DNA of 64,000 nucleotides from an uncultured Pelagibacteraceae bacterium (GCA_902595285.1 CACJPL010000004.1:62001-126000), one strand, 5' to 3'. Shown: positions 29,805 to 39,976, numbered from the stretch's first letter. The notes: generated from the sequence alone by a model not told the origin. A program made the numbers and translations.

Positions 29805-29825
29805 TTTTGATTCACTTTTGATTCA
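29805..29825 (+). repeat. Short tandem direct repeat upstream of umuD
   Basis: TTTTGATTCA occurs twice (29805-29814 and 29816-29825) with one base between, about 25 bases upstream of the umuD -35 hexamer. The 11-base period puts both copies on one DNA face. It may bind a regulator or be chance. The rest of the 29621-29896 gap holds only the umuD promoter and SOS box, listed separately. Confidence 0.45.
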
Positions 29826-29849
29826 ATTACGGACTCAAAATACAAACTC

Positions 29850-29878
29850 TTGAGTGTATTGTGTAAGTAGGCTATAAA
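29850..29878 (+). promoter_or_regulatory. Candidate sigma70 promoter of umuDC
   Basis: TTGAGT (29850-29855) and TATAAA (29873-29878) are spaced by 17 bases, a near-consensus pair. The LexA box begins three bases after the -10 and so would cover the transcription start, which is the expected geometry for repression. Confidence 0.7.
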
Positions 29879-29881
29879 GTA

Positions 29882-29896
29882 GAACAAAACAAGAAC
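29882..29896 (+). promoter_or_regulatory. LexA (SOS) box at umuD
   Basis: GAAC-AAAACAA-GAAC is a perfect copy, read on the opposite strand, of the alphaproteobacterial LexA direct repeat GTTC-N7-GTTC. It abuts the umuD ATG at 29897. The adjacent genes encode an SOS polymerase, making the assignment strong. Confidence 0.85.
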
Positions 29897-30292
29897 ATGA
29901 AACTGACAATCCCTTATTATCTACATAAAGCAGGCGCCGGTTTCCCTTCCCCTGCTACTGATTATATCGAAGAAGATATTGATCTGAACATGCATTTAAT
30001 AAAAAATGTTCCAGCAACTTTCATCATCAGGGTTCAAGGTAAATCCATGGTTGATGTCGGGATCAATGATGGCGACTTATTAGTTGTTGATAAAAGTTTA
30101 AAACCAAAAAACTTTTCAACAGTGATTGCAAATGTTCATGACGAGCTTGTAGTTAAAACTTTAGTTCAAGAACGAGATAAAAAATTTTTAACTTCTGGAT
30201 CTAAAGAATTTTCTGACAGAATTTTAATTAACGAAGAACAAGATATTTTTATTTGGGGGGTTGTTACTTATGTCATCCATTCAACATACTAA
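29897..30292 (+). CDS. umuD: UmuD-like translesion polymerase V subunit (S24 peptidase)
   Basis: Protein of 131 residues. [13 protein letters not shown] matches the self-cleavage region of UmuD; cleavage would fall between A14 and G15. The catalytic dyad is S50 in GKSM and K87 in VVKT. The N-terminal arm is only about 14 residues against 24 in E. coli. After RecA-stimulated cleavage it joins UmuC to form Pol V. umuC starts inside its last codons, and the perfect SOS box overlaps its start region. Confidence 0.93.
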   Translation: MKLTIPYYLHKAGAGFPSPATDYIEEDIDLNMHLIKNVPATFIIRVQGKSMVDVGINDGDLLVVDKSLKPKNFSTVIANVHDELVVKTLVQERDKKFLTSGSKEFSDRILINEEQDIFIWGVVTYVIHSTY

Positions 30293-31547
30293 AAAAATAG
30301 CATTAATTGATTGCAATTCTTTTTACGTCTCGTGTGAAAGATTATTCAATCCAAAAATAAGAAGAAGACCTGTTGTCGTTTTATCTAATAACGATGGCTG
30401 TATCATTTCAAGATCAAATGAAGCAAAAGCTTTAGGAATTAAAATGGGAGAACCTTATTTTAAAGCAAAAGATATTATTCTTAAAAATAAAGTTGAAGTT
30501 TTCTCTTCTAATTATTCTTTATATGGAGATTTATCTAGAAGAGTGATGCGAACTCTTAAAAGATTTAATTCAGAAATAGAAGTTTACTCTATCGATGAAG
30601 CCTTTTTAGATTTATCAAACTTTCCTGATAGCGAAGTAGAAAAAGTTGGAAAAGAAATTAGAGAAACAGTTTTACAATGGACTGGTATTCCAACTAGTAT
30701 TGGAATTGCAAATACAAAAACTTTAAGCAAAGTTGCAAATCATATTGCAAAGAAAAAACAATCAGGGGTGACAAGTTTAATCGGAATAGAAAACTTAGAT
30801 CCTATTTTAGAAAAAGTTGAAATTAATGATGTATGGGGTATTGGCAGACAACTAACAAAATTTTATCAAAAGCATGGGATTTATAATGCCAAGCAATTAA
30901 AAAATAAATCTAACACCTGGATTAAAAAATCCTCGAATGTTTTAAGTTCAAGAACTGCAATGGAGCTCAGAGGAGTTTCTTGTATAGGTTTAGAGACAAC
31001 TACAACTAAAAGAAAGAGCTGTGTAGTTTCAAGATCATTTGGAAAAAGAATTGAAACTTTTCAAGAATTAAAAGAAGCAGTTGCAAACTATTGTTTAAAT
31101 GCGTCTGAAAAAATCAGATCAGAGTCTTTAGTTGCAAAAGCAATTACTGTATTTGTTAGAACAAGTCCTTTCCAAAGAAACTTTGGCTATTATTCAAATG
31201 CAAAGACAGTTGATTTTCCAATTGCAACAAATAATAGTATTGAAACAGTGAAGACAGCCGTTTCAATACTAGAAAGTATTTTTAAAAATGGTTACCGTTA
31301 TCAAAAAGCTGGTGTCATGCTGACAGGATTATCTAACGCAAATGATAAAACAAATTTATTTACATCTGAAAAAGATGAAAAAATAAATAGCTTAATGAGA
31401 TCTATTGATAGTACTAATCATCGATACGGAAGATCTACTTTGAGTGTTGCAAGTGCTGGGGTTCATAAAAAGTGGAATATGCGAAGACAGTATTCTTCTA
31501 AAATTGATACGGCTGATTTCTATTGCTTGCCAACGATTAGAGCATAA
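30270..31547 (+). CDS. umuC: Y-family DNA polymerase V catalytic subunit UmuC
   Basis: Protein of about 425 residues. [19 protein letters not shown] near 10-28 and the catalytic [12 protein letters not shown] near 103-114 are Y-family palm motifs; GIGIA-type [20 protein letters not shown] follows. It copies past DNA lesions with low fidelity. ATG 30270 is preferred over 30261 because it leaves a shorter leader; both lie inside umuD. The last codons are 10 bases from convergent ureG. Confidence 0.95.
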   Translation: MSSIQHTKKIALIDCNSFYVSCERLFNPKIRRRPVVVLSNNDGCIISRSNEAKALGIKMGEPYFKAKDIILKNKVEVFSSNYSLYGDLSRRVMRTLKRFNSEIEVYSIDEAFLDLSNFPDSEVEKVGKEIRETVLQWTGIPTSIGIANTKTLSKVANHIAKKKQSGVTSLIGIENLDPILEKVEINDVWGIGRQLTKFYQKHGIYNAKQLKNKSNTWIKKSSNVLSSRTAMELRGVSCIGLETTTTKRKSCVVSRSFGKRIETFQELKEAVANYCLNASEKIRSESLVAKAITVFVRTSPFQRNFGYYSNAKTVDFPIATNNSIETVKTAVSILESIFKNGYRYQKAGVMLTGLSNANDKTNLFTSEKDEKINSLMRSIDSTNHRYGRSTLSVASAGVHKKWNMRRQYSSKIDTADFYCLPTIRA

Positions 31548-31557
31548 TAAAAAAACT

Positions 31558-32169
31558 CTATAGGCCACCTGATGAAAATAAAAATTTAGCAACATCTTCA
31601 ACACCAATTTGCTTTTTCATCTGACAAAAGACATAAGGTAAGCCATTACGGGCCTTTTTCACGTCTTCTTTCATGGTATCAAGATTAACATCCACGTGAG
31701 GAGCTAAATCTGTCTTATTTATAATTAACAAATCTGACTTTTGGATAGCGGGGCCTCCCTTTCTTGGAATATCTCCGCCCATACCAACATCAATAACATA
31801 AATAGATAGATCTACTAATTCCGGACTAAAAGTTGCTGCTAAATTATCTCCACCAGATTCGATTAAAATCAAATCGAGATCAGGAAATTTTTTTTTCATA
31901 TTCTCTACAGCAAGCATATTAATTGATGCGTCTTCACGTATTGCGGTATGTGGACACCCACCTGTTTCAACTCCTTTAATTCTATCAAGAGGTAAAGCCT
32001 GAACTTTCATTAAAAATTCTGCATCCTCTTTTGTATAAATATCATTTGATATTACAGCCATAGAAATTTTCTTTGACAAAAACTTACACAATTCAGCGGT
32101 TAAACTTGTCTTTCCTGCACCAACGGGTCCACCTATTCCAACTTTTAATGGTCCATTAATATTTTTCAT
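31558..32169 (-). CDS. ureG: Urease accessory GTPase UreG
   Basis: Protein of 203 residues. The P-loop [14 protein letters not shown] near 11-24, the TKEDAEFL stretch, the metal-binding [15 protein letters not shown] near 68-82 (CPH) and the [10 protein letters not shown] guanine motif are all typical. It delivers nickel to urease with UreF and UreD. Last gene of ureDABCEFG; overlaps ureF by 4 bases. Confidence 0.97.
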   Translation of the reverse strand: MKNINGPLKVGIGGPVGAGKTSLTAELCKFLSKKISMAVISNDIYTKEDAEFLMKVQALPLDRIKGVETGGCPHTAIREDASINMLAVENMKKKFPDLDLILIESGGDNLAATFSPELVDLSIYVIDVGMGGDIPRKGGPAIQKSDLLIINKTDLAPHVDVNLDTMKEDVKKARNGLPYVFCQMKKQIGVEDVAKFLFSSGGL

Positions 32170-32846
32170 GTTTTGTAAATCCGTGTTTTCAATTTTTCAT
32201 GCTTAATACTATAGATGTCACTATTAAAACAAATTCCACCTATGTCTTCTAAATTTAAATTTTCACTTTCTGTTTCTATTTCTCTTATTAAATCATAAGT
32301 CTTTATAATACAGTCTTGTCCAATTTTTTGTCCAATTGGTATATGTTTAATACAAACGTTTATTAGATTTGATACAAAAGATTGCAGATAAGATACAATC
32401 GTTAAATTTAAGGGTATATCAAAATGTTTTGCGGCTTTCGCAACTGCAATTGGATAAGCAGTGTTTTCTTGAATTTTATATTCCCAACTATCAGCTAAAA
32501 CTTTTCTAAAGGCATTACCCATTTCAATAGACTCTATTTTTCTTTCTTTACTTGGGCAAAGTGAAAGAGCAAGTTCATTTAGTTCTTCTCCTTGATAAGT
32601 ATATTTCATTAGAATTATATCATTTTTACCAGTGCCATATTTTAAAATACATTTTAAATAATCCAAAATATCTTCTTTTGACATAATTAAATTGTCATTA
32701 ATCATCGCTTCTAAACCATGAGAATATGAAAAACTTCCAATAGGAAATGATGGTGAAAACCAAGTTTGAAGAATTTGTAAAGACTCTTTCAAATCTTTTT
32801 TATTTTTTAATTTAGTGTTTATGGCTATGGGTTCTACCAATTCCAT
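32166..32846 (-). CDS. ureF: Urease accessory protein UreF
   Basis: Protein of 226 residues. [21 protein letters not shown] near 27-47 is the UreF hallmark. It acts as the gate for UreG GTPase during nickel insertion. It starts inside the end of ureE (35-base overlap) because no later methionine lies before the conserved block; the first 20 residues may be an extension. Confidence 0.92.
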   Translation of the reverse strand: MELVEPIAINTKLKNKKDLKESLQILQTWFSPSFPIGSFSYSHGLEAMINDNLIMSKEDILDYLKCILKYGTGKNDIILMKYTYQGEELNELALSLCPSKERKIESIEMGNAFRKVLADSWEYKIQENTAYPIAVAKAAKHFDIPLNLTIVSYLQSFVSNLINVCIKHIPIGQKIGQDCIIKTYDLIREIETESENLNLEDIGGICFNSDIYSIKHEKLKTRIYKT

Positions 32847-33255
32847 ATGCTCCTCCCTCTGGTTTAAAAGGTCTAAAAACTTTCTTTACCTTTCCACCTA
32901 GTTTTAATATCATTTTTTTTATTACTTCATCATACTGTATAAAAATTCTATCTTTTTCAATTTGACATGGCATATGCCTATTTCCGATATGCCATATAAG
33001 TTGCATTAAATTTTTTCCTTTTATTTCTAATAAATTTTCTTTTTTGTTTTTGATTAAAATCAAATTTCCACTTTGAAGCCTAAATGCTTGATTTTCTGAA
33101 AGTGACTTTGTTTCTGGTAAATTGACTAAAAATTCAAAACCATTATCTGAAATAAGTTTTTTTCTTCTTAAAAATCGCTGATCATAAGATAAAGATATGC
33201 GATCTTTTGCTTTATTTTTCGCTATTTTATTAACTATTAAAAAACAATTATCCAT
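32812..33255 (-). CDS. ureE: Urease accessory protein UreE (nickel chaperone)
   Basis: Protein of 147 residues with the DRISLSYDQRFLRRKK N-terminal domain and the IWHIGNRHMPCQIE segment near 89-102 containing the nickel-site histidine. The tail THSHKH is a short histidine-rich nickel-binding end. It lies between ureC and ureF. Confidence 0.93.
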   Translation of the reverse strand: MDNCFLIVNKIAKNKAKDRISLSYDQRFLRRKKLISDNGFEFLVNLPETKSLSENQAFRLQSGNLILIKNKKENLLEIKGKNLMQLIWHIGNRHMPCQIEKDRIFIQYDEVIKKMILKLGGKVKKVFRPFKPEGGAYGIGRTHSHKH

Positions 33256-33258
33256 AAG

Positions 33259-34965
33259 CTAAAACATAAAATATCTTTGTGCTAAGGGAAGTTCTTTAGC
33301 TGGTTCGCAGGTAATTATTTCACCATCAGCTTTTACCTCGTAAGTCTCTGGATTAACTTCAATTTTTGGACACTTATTATTTAAAATCATATTTTTTTTA
33401 GAAATGGCCCTTGTGTTTTCGACAGGTAATAAGTCTTTTCTTATGCTTGCATCTTTTAAAGAATTCTTTTCAAGAGCTAATTTACTTGTGAAAATTACTG
33501 AGGATTTCTCTAAAGAAGTTCCAAATGATGAAAACATTGGTCTGGTATATACAGGCTGTGGAGTAGGAATTGATGCATTTGGATCTCCCATTTGAGCACA
33601 AGCTATACTTCCACCTATTAATATCATCTCTGGTTTAGCGCCAAAAAATGCTGGGTCCCATAAAACTAAATCTGCACGTTTGTTTTTTTCAATACTGCCA
33701 ATATGTTTTGAAATTCCATGAGCAATTGCTGGGTTAATAGTGTATTTTGCTAAATATCTTTTAACTCTAAAATTGTCATTGTCTCCTTTTTCCTCTGGTA
33801 AACTTCCTCTTTGAACTTTCATTTTATGTGCAGTTTGCCAAGTTCTAATTATAACCTCTCCGACCCTTCCCATAGCCTGACTATCTGATGCAATAATTGA
33901 AAAAGCTCCCATGTCATGAAGAATGTCTTCCGCTGCAATTGTTTCTCTTCTTATTCTACTTTCAGCAAATGCTACATCCTCTGGGATAGATTTATCAAGA
34001 TGGTGACACACCATAAGCATATCTAAATGTTCTTCTATAGTGTTGACTGTATATGGTCTGGTTGGATTTGTTGAAGAAGGAATAATGTACTCTTCTCCAC
34101 AAACTTTTATTATATCTGGTGCATGTCCACCACCAGCACCTTCTGTATGAAAAGCATGTATAGTTCTTTTGTTAATTGCTTTTATTGTATTTTCTACAAA
34201 ACCACTTTCATTTAAAGTGTCTGTGTGAATCATTACTTGAACATCATTTTTGTCAGCAATATTCAAACAATTATCAATTGCTCCAGGAGTGGTTCCCCAA
34301 TCCTCATGTAATTTTAAAGCTGAAGCTCCTGCTTGAATTTGTTCTTCAAGACCTTCTGGTAATGAAGAATTTCCTTTCCCAGCAAAAGCTAAATTCATAG
34401 AAAAACCATCTGCAGATTGAATCATTCTTTGTATGTGCCATGGTCCAGGTGTACACGTTGTTGCAAGTGTACCATGAGCAGGTCCAGTACCTCCTCCTAA
34501 CATAGTTGTAATACCTGAGTGTAAAGCATCGTCAATTTGTTGAGGACATATATAATGAATATGACTATCAAAACCTCCAGCTGTTAAAATTTTTCCTTCT
34601 CCAGCAATTATCTCTGTTCCTGGACCAATAATGATATTTACTTTAGATTGAGTATCTGGATTACCAGCTTTACCAATTTCAAATATTTTTCCATCCTTTA
34701 AACCTACATCAGCTTTATAAATTCCATTTACATCAACTATTAAAGCATTGGTGATAACAGTATCGGCAGCTCCTTTTTCTCTGCTTATTTGAGATTGGCC
34801 CATTCCGTCTCTAATTACTTTTCCACCACCAAACTTTACTTCTTCACCATAAGTAGTTAGGTCGTTCTCAACTTCAATAAATAAATCAGTATCTGCAAGC
34901 CTTACTTTATCTCCTGTAGTAGGCCCATACATATCTGCATAAGCTGCTCTCGAAATTTTAGCCAT
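33259..34965 (-). CDS. ureC: Urease subunit alpha
   Basis: Catalytic subunit of 568 residues, full length. Nickel ligands HIHYICPQQ near 136-144, the carbamylated lysine near K218 in [10 protein letters not shown], and the flap region [21 protein letters not shown] (catalytic His in CHHLD) are intact. It hydrolyses urea to ammonia and carbamate. Directly coupled to ureB by a one-base overlap. Confidence 0.98.
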   Translation of the reverse strand: MAKISRAAYADMYGPTTGDKVRLADTDLFIEVENDLTTYGEEVKFGGGKVIRDGMGQSQISREKGAADTVITNALIVDVNGIYKADVGLKDGKIFEIGKAGNPDTQSKVNIIIGPGTEIIAGEGKILTAGGFDSHIHYICPQQIDDALHSGITTMLGGGTGPAHGTLATTCTPGPWHIQRMIQSADGFSMNLAFAGKGNSSLPEGLEEQIQAGASALKLHEDWGTTPGAIDNCLNIADKNDVQVMIHTDTLNESGFVENTIKAINKRTIHAFHTEGAGGGHAPDIIKVCGEEYIIPSSTNPTRPYTVNTIEEHLDMLMVCHHLDKSIPEDVAFAESRIRRETIAAEDILHDMGAFSIIASDSQAMGRVGEVIIRTWQTAHKMKVQRGSLPEEKGDNDNFRVKRYLAKYTINPAIAHGISKHIGSIEKNKRADLVLWDPAFFGAKPEMILIGGSIACAQMGDPNASIPTPQPVYTRPMFSSFGTSLEKSSVIFTSKLALEKNSLKDASIRKDLLPVENTRAISKKNMILNNKCPKIEVNPETYEVKADGEIITCEPAKELPLAQRYFMF

Positions 34966-35270
34966 TATAAATTACCCATAACTTTCTTATTGAACCCATA
35001 TATTTTTTTTAATCCATTTATTTCTATAAGCTCAACATCTTTAGCTTGACCTGGCTCAAATCTTACAGCAGTTCCTGAAGCTATATTTAATCTTTTTCCA
35101 TATGATAATTCCCGATCAAAAACTAAATACTCGTTTGTTTCAAAAAAATGATAATGGCTTCCAACTTGTATAGGTCGATCTCCAGAATTAGAAATTTTTA
35201 TCTTAGTGACTTTGGAGTCTTTATTTATTTCAATTTCCTCTTTTTTTGTAATTACTTCACCCGGTTTCAT
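34965..35270 (-). CDS. ureB: Urease subunit beta
   Basis: Protein of 101 residues, of the separate-subunit type. [15 protein letters not shown] at the start and [15 protein letters not shown] near 30-44 are conserved in UreB. It packs with UreA and UreC into the (abc)3 enzyme. The order ureD-ureA-ureB-ureC is the standard bacterial one. Confidence 0.97.
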   Translation of the reverse strand: MKPGEVITKKEEIEINKDSKVTKIKISNSGDRPIQVGSHYHFFETNEYLVFDRELSYGKRLNIASGTAVRFEPGQAKDVELIEINGLKKIYGFNKKVMGNL

Positions 35271-35277
35271 AATTTTA

Positions 35278-35580
35278 TTACCTAATAGGTTTGTGCACTG
35301 TTACTAATTTAGTTCCATCAGGAAAAGTAGCTTCTACTTGAACTTCTTTAACCATGTCTGGAATTCCTTCTATACAATCCTTTTTTTTAATTACGTGAGC
35401 TCCTGCCTCCATTAATTCTGCAACACTTTTGCCTTCTCTAGCTCCCTCGACTACAAAATCTGATATTAAAGCTATAGCTTCTGGATAATTTAATTTTATA
35501 CCTTTTGATAACCGATTTTTAGCAACAATTGCTGCAAGACTTATTAAAAGTTTATCTTTTTCTCTAGGAGTCAGTTTCAT
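35278..35580 (-). CDS. ureA: Urease subunit gamma
   Basis: Protein of 100 residues with [13 protein letters not shown] at the start, [22 protein letters not shown] near 24-45 and [22 protein letters not shown] near 75-96, all UreA signatures. It begins one base after the ureD stop. Confidence 0.98.
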   Translation of the reverse strand: MKLTPREKDKLLISLAAIVAKNRLSKGIKLNYPEAIALISDFVVEGAREGKSVAELMEAGAHVIKKKDCIEGIPDMVKEVQVEATFPDGTKLVTVHKPIR

Positions 35581-36390
35581 TTAGATATTCCATATTCTTG
35601 GTATTTTTGAACCTTCAGAAAAATAAGACAAAATTTTATCAATTGCAAATTTAAGATTATAACTATCCTTAGATAAAAATCTTACGATCAATTTATTGTC
35701 CCAGTGAGAATAATTTGAAGTTGTATTTTCATTATTTGTTAGATTTTCAGATAAATTATTCACATTATTCAAAAATTTTTTTCCTATAACAATAATTGTC
35801 GCAACTGCAGAATTATTATTTAATGTAGAAAAACTATTCAAATATTTTTTCTCAAAAAAATTTGTATTTATTGCTTCTGTATGAATTAGTTTATTATCTA
35901 CATTAATATTCCAAAAATCTGAAAAATATCCTTTTTCAAATACCTCCTGCATTGAAGTTCGTCCTAAAATAATATTTTCACAAAGTAGTAAATTTGAATT
36001 TTTAGATAAATTAAAATTTATTTTTCTTTTTAATTTACAATTATTAAATAAAATCAATTCTTTAGGTAACCAAAATAAACTTGAATTATTTAATAAATTT
36101 AAATTAATTTCTAAGTTGGCTGGATTGTCAAACCCACTGTAAATTTTTTCTGCCGCCTGAGTTGAAATACAAAGATTCGACTTTTCAATCTCTATATCGT
36201 AATTGTATTCATCTCCACTGGTAATTCCACCAGCAGTATTTATAAGCATTAATTGTTTTAAATTTTCATGAAAATCTGGCATCAAAGCTTTTAAAGATCC
36301 TTGCTGATAAAGTTTTTGTAAGTTTTGATCTTTTATTTTTATTTCTAATCTACCTTTAGATTTTTCTAATTTTTTTTGACTAATATTCAT
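35581..36390 (-). CDS. ureD: Urease accessory protein UreD
   Basis: Protein of 269 residues. LINTAGGITSGDEYNYDIEIEK near 49-70 and the STQAAEKIYSG stretch near 75-85 identify UreD, with WLPKELILF-type residues after it. It docks on urease during nickel loading. It is the most divergent and asparagine-rich of the set but normal in length. It is the first gene of the operon, divergent from the small gene at 36477 with an 86-base gap that should carry the promoter. Confidence 0.92.
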   Translation of the reverse strand: MNISQKKLEKSKGRLEIKIKDQNLQKLYQQGSLKALMPDFHENLKQLMLINTAGGITSGDEYNYDIEIEKSNLCISTQAAEKIYSGFDNPANLEINLNLLNNSSLFWLPKELILFNNCKLKRKINFNLSKNSNLLLCENIILGRTSMQEVFEKGYFSDFWNINVDNKLIHTEAINTNFFEKKYLNSFSTLNNNSAVATIIVIGKKFLNNVNNLSENLTNNENTTSNYSHWDNKLIVRFLSKDSYNLKFAIDKILSYFSEGSKIPRIWNI

Positions 36391-36476
36391 CAGGTTATCC
36401 TAGCACAAAATCACCATTTTTTAGTTTGCGATTTTTTAGAGCTTGAATTATTTGTCTTTTTTAATACAAAAGATAC

Positions 36477-36698
36477 ATGCAAAATCAGGAGATATTTAAA
36501 ATAATTGAAAATCTTAAAGGGAGAAGAAACTATGAGGAAAAAAAAGCCACTAAATTAGGTTTTGCGTCTCTTTATGATTACTTTGAAGATAAGGTTTCAA
36601 AGAAACAAAAAGCAATTGAAGAAGAACAAAAAAAAATAGAAGATACAAAAACTGAGGATCAGCAAATAAAAAGTAAGAAGAGTTGCAGTTGTTGCTAA
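36477..36698 (+). CDS. Small charged coiled-coil protein with CSCC tail
   Basis: I do not recognise this 73-residue protein. It is rich in K and E, with a likely helix from IFKIIENLKGRR through VSKKQKAIEEEQKKIEDTK, and ends in SCSCC, a cysteine cluster that could bind metal or be modified. There is no signal peptide. It ends three bases before the BKACE gene, suggesting one transcript. The compact size and good spacing support a real gene. Confidence 0.55.
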   Translation: MQNQEIFKIIENLKGRRNYEEKKATKLGFASLYDYFEDKVSKKQKAIEEEQKKIEDTKTEDQQIKSKKSCSCC

Positions 36699-36701
36699 TT
36701 A

Positions 36702-37487
36702 ATGAGTTTTTATCAACCAGAAAATTTACCTAAAATTATGATAGCTCCTAATGGAGCGAGACCTAAAAAAAAAGATCATATTGAGGTTCCTGTTACCATT
36801 GATGAGGTGGTAGAAACAGCAAAATTATGTTTCGATGAAGGAGCAGAAGGAATACATTTTCATCTAAGGGATGAAAAAGGCGACCATATACTAAGTTCAG
36901 AAATGTGTTTGAAAGCTTTAAATGATTTACAATTAAGTGTCCCTAACATGCATCTACAAGTAACTACAGAAGCTGTTGGGAGATATTCACCAAGTGAAAT
37001 GAGAAATCTTGCATATGAGGTAGCACCTCCTGGTATCTCTATAGGAATAAGAGAGATGATACCTACAAGGAATCCGACTGAAGAAGATATAAAATTATAT
37101 CAATCTCTAACCGAAAATGGGACAAAAATACAACACATATGTTATGAACCAGAAGATTTAGATTTACTTTCTGATTTATTGAATAAAGGAAAAATTTCTA
37201 AAGATGGAACCTGGTGTTTGTTTGTTATTGGTCACTATTCTGGAAAAATAAGTGATCCAAATAAAATTCCATTATTTTTAGATAAACTAAGTAATAACAA
37301 TTTGAATGCAGATTGGGCTGTTTGTGCTTTTGGAAAAGAGGAGATTGATTGTCTAAAAAAAGCGATAAGTTTAGATGGAAAAATTAGAATTGGATTTGAA
37401 AATTCAATGCTAATGCCAAATGGTGAAATAGCTCCAAATAACCACACAAAAGTAAAGGCAGTTAAAGAGCTTTTAAATTTAAATTAA
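36702..37487 (+). CDS. BKACE family 3-keto acid cleavage enzyme (DUF849)
   Basis: Protein of 261 residues. MIAPNGARPKKKDH near 12-25, EGIHFHLRDEKGDHIL near 50-65 (zinc ligand HFH) and IRIGFENSMLMPNG near 234-247 are BKACE signatures. These enzymes condense a beta-keto acid with acetyl-CoA and split it into acetoacetate and a new CoA ester. The substrate cannot be read. It overlaps the convergent hydroxylase gene by 9 bases. Confidence 0.82.
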   Translation: MSFYQPENLPKIMIAPNGARPKKKDHIEVPVTIDEVVETAKLCFDEGAEGIHFHLRDEKGDHILSSEMCLKALNDLQLSVPNMHLQVTTEAVGRYSPSEMRNLAYEVAPPGISIGIREMIPTRNPTEEDIKLYQSLTENGTKIQHICYEPEDLDLLSDLLNKGKISKDGTWCLFVIGHYSGKISDPNKIPLFLDKLSNNNLNADWAVCAFGKEEIDCLKKAISLDGKIRIGFENSMLMPNGEIAPNNHTKVKAVKELLNLN

Positions 37488-38936
37488 TAATTTTAAATTT
37501 CTTTTTGTTATTAATTTAACATCTTTCAAGTTTTTGATTGATGCAAGAACAAATCTATCAGGTCTAACAATGAAACCTTCGCAATTTGCATTTTCTAGAT
37601 ATCTTGAAAGTTTGGTATTACTTTTATTTCTATAATAGTTAATTTTATTTGATAATGGTTGTTTGAATTTGTCTGAAAGAACTAAAATTGGTTTTCTTGA
37701 AAATTTTACATCAAAATTTTTTCCATTATTTTTAAATTGTGGAAAAATGTTTCCTCTAAATTTATCTTTTGACTTACCTAAACCACGTCCAAGCTTGGGT
37801 TTTATAGATTTCATACTTTTTCTACCTTCACTATCTGCAGAAATATTATTTGTTATAGGTGATTTACCTACTGCATTTACAAACTCACCCATACGCATTG
37901 TAGTTTCAATATATTCTTTAACATTTGAAGATCTCTCAGATTGGTAGGTATTTAAAAGCTTATCATCATGTCTTTTCTTTAAACAATGTGAAATCTTCCA
38001 TGCAAGATTTGAAACATCTCTTATACCAGCACACATTCCTTGGCCCATAAATGGTGGCATCAAGTGAGCAGCATCTCCAGCTAAAAAAATTCTACCTCTT
38101 TTCCAACTTTTAGCTAGTGCTGATTGAAAAGTATATATTGTTTTTCTCTCCATTCGAGCTTCTTGTTTTTTAAGCCAAGGCTTTAAAAAATTCCAAATAT
38201 ACTTATCAGAAAGAATGGTTTCTATTTTTTCAGTTTTTTTAATTGCAAACTCCCATCTTCTTCTTTTGCCTACATTTCTACAATAAGTAGCGGGTCTTGC
38301 AGGATTTGAATATTGAATTGTTCTATCTGGTAAATTTTTTTTATTTTTTTTTAATATTAAATCTATAACTGCCCATTTTTGAGTAAAACCAAGATTTTTC
38401 ATTTTTGTTCTCATTTGTGATCTTGTTATTGAATTAGCTCCATCACAACCAATTAAATATTTTGATTTTATATTAAATATTTTTTTTGAATTAATGTCTT
38501 CAAATATAATATCTACTTCATTTTTTTTATTTATGATTTTTTTAACATTAGAACTTTGTTTAATTTCAACCTTTTTATAGGTTTTTAGTTTCTTTCTAAG
38601 TTCTCTTTCTAAATCGGGTTGGTTAAATCTATAACTAGGATACCATCCATTTTCTGTAATTTCTCTTGGTCTTGGCCAATCTAAAATTACTCTATTTTTT
38701 TTATCAACAAACTTTGTTCCCTTATTAATTATTGTGTATTTTAAAAAAGTATTAGTTATACCAATTGTTTCAAACACCCTCATTACTTCATCATCAAAAT
38801 GAACAGCTCTAGGTAATGGATAAAAACTTTTTTCCTTTTCTAAAACTAAAATTGAAAAACCATGTAGAGCCAATAAATTTACTAAAGTGCCACCAGTTGG
38901 ACCAAATCCTACAATTACAACATCATACTTTTTCAT
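37479..38936 (-). CDS. FAD-dependent aromatic hydroxylase (MhpA/PheA-like class A monooxygenase)
   Basis: Protein of 485 residues. FAD motif VVIVGFGPTGGTLVNLLA near 6-23, the DG motif LIGCDGANSITR near 160, and the GDAAHLMPPFMGQGMCAGIRD motif near 281-301 are those of aromatic-ring hydroxylases, closest in pattern to 3-(3-hydroxyphenyl)propionate hydroxylase. It would add an ortho hydroxyl to a phenolic acid, making a catechol for the ring-cleavage enzyme encoded just upstream. The polypeptide is unusually lysine-rich, as is common in this genome. Confidence 0.82.
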   Translation of the reverse strand: MKKYDVVIVGFGPTGGTLVNLLALHGFSILVLEKEKSFYPLPRAVHFDDEVMRVFETIGITNTFLKYTIINKGTKFVDKKNRVILDWPRPREITENGWYPSYRFNQPDLERELRKKLKTYKKVEIKQSSNVKKIINKKNEVDIIFEDINSKKIFNIKSKYLIGCDGANSITRSQMRTKMKNLGFTQKWAVIDLILKKNKKNLPDRTIQYSNPARPATYCRNVGKRRRWEFAIKKTEKIETILSDKYIWNFLKPWLKKQEARMERKTIYTFQSALAKSWKRGRIFLAGDAAHLMPPFMGQGMCAGIRDVSNLAWKISHCLKKRHDDKLLNTYQSERSSNVKEYIETTMRMGEFVNAVGKSPITNNISADSEGRKSMKSIKPKLGRGLGKSKDKFRGNIFPQFKNNGKNFDVKFSRKPILVLSDKFKQPLSNKINYYRNKSNTKLSRYLENANCEGFIVRPDRFVLASIKNLKDVKLITKRNLKLLI

Positions 38937-38955
38937 TTACAAAATAATAATCCTG

Positions 38956-39930
38956 TTATTTTTTGTTTATAGTATTTGAATATAACCAAGGGCAATCAAT
39001 AAAAAGTGGTGCTTGTTTTCCTTCTGAAGCGGTTTCTAATCTTTTATTTCTAAATTTCATTCTTTCTTCATCTGGCAAATATAGTCTTTCATGACCCCAA
39101 AAACTTGGCCCTTCAAAAGTTTCTATTGGCTTCCATGTATTTGGGTCAATAATTCTTCCACCCCAACCATTTTCAATAAAAAAACCTGATGGTGTTATTG
39201 AGTAAAATGAAGTCATATAATCATTTGTGTGTCTTCCTAAAGTATAAGCAATTTTATTATCTTCATATTGTAATAAATCATATCCTTGACCAACATCATC
39301 AAGACTATTGTATTCTACCATAAAATGATGGAAGCCCGTTCTACCTGATCCAAATAAAGCTAAACTATGATGTCTTCCGTTAACATGAAAAAAACATAAA
39401 GAAATTGGGGTGTGACTGTAGTCACTAATTTTAAAACCTAAAACCTCTGTATAAAATGGTATCAAATCATCGATTTTTTTAACATGAACAACAGCATGAC
39501 CCATGCCTAAAGCTCCAGTTTTAAATCCTGAAATTGGACGACCTGGTTTAAATGGATCACTATCATTCATTGGGTTGTAAACTAATTCAATTCTATTTCC
39601 CTGTGGATCATTAAAATAAATTAAATCCTCTACAAATCTCTTATCGGCAAACGAATTTTTCCCTTGGTTTACTTCAATTTTATTTTCTTCTAATTTTGAG
39701 GCAAAAAATTGTAAATCTTCTTTATTTTCAACTTCCCAACCTAGAAATCCAAGATTGTCTCCTTTGTCACCAGTAATAGTTAAACGTTGTTTTTGATCGT
39801 CCATTCGAAAAGATAAAATACCTTTTCCTCTATCAACTAGTTGCATTCCTAAATTTTTTTGACTGTAATAAGACCAATCTTCAAATTTATCTGAGTTTAC
39901 TCCAATATAACTTAGAGCTTTTATAGCCAT
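38956..39930 (-). CDS. Extradiol-type ring-cleavage dioxygenase (two-domain VOC, BphC-like)
   Basis: Protein of 324 residues made of two VOC modules. Metal-ligand candidates are H145 (GMGHAVVHV), H201/H202 (GFHHFMVEY) and E253 (SGFFIENG), at nearly the spacing of BphC (146, 210, 260). Y241-H-type helper residues are also present (LGRHTND, H234). It should open a catechol next to a hydroxyl. It is second in the leftward run after dctP and before the hydroxylase, consistent with hydroxylation then cleavage. Confidence 0.8.
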   Translation of the reverse strand: MAIKALSYIGVNSDKFEDWSYYSQKNLGMQLVDRGKGILSFRMDDQKQRLTITGDKGDNLGFLGWEVENKEDLQFFASKLEENKIEVNQGKNSFADKRFVEDLIYFNDPQGNRIELVYNPMNDSDPFKPGRPISGFKTGALGMGHAVVHVKKIDDLIPFYTEVLGFKISDYSHTPISLCFFHVNGRHHSLALFGSGRTGFHHFMVEYNSLDDVGQGYDLLQYEDNKIAYTLGRHTNDYMTSFYSITPSGFFIENGWGGRIIDPNTWKPIETFEGPSFWGHERLYLPDEERMKFRNKRLETASEGKQAPLFIDCPWLYSNTINKK

Positions 39931-39949
39931 TTAAAATTCCTTAAATTAA

Positions 39950-39976
39950 ATGAGCCCACATAAAATGTGGGCTCAT
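39950..39976 (-). terminator. Strong hairpin between dctP and the dioxygenase gene
   Basis: ATGAGCCCACAT pairs perfectly with ATGTGGGCTCAT around an AAA loop (12-bp stem, 39950-39976). On the minus strand it is followed by TTTAATTTAAGG, only moderately T-rich. It lies just after the dctP stop. It may be a leaky terminator or an mRNA-stabilising end that keeps the binding protein more abundant than the downstream enzymes. Confidence 0.7.
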
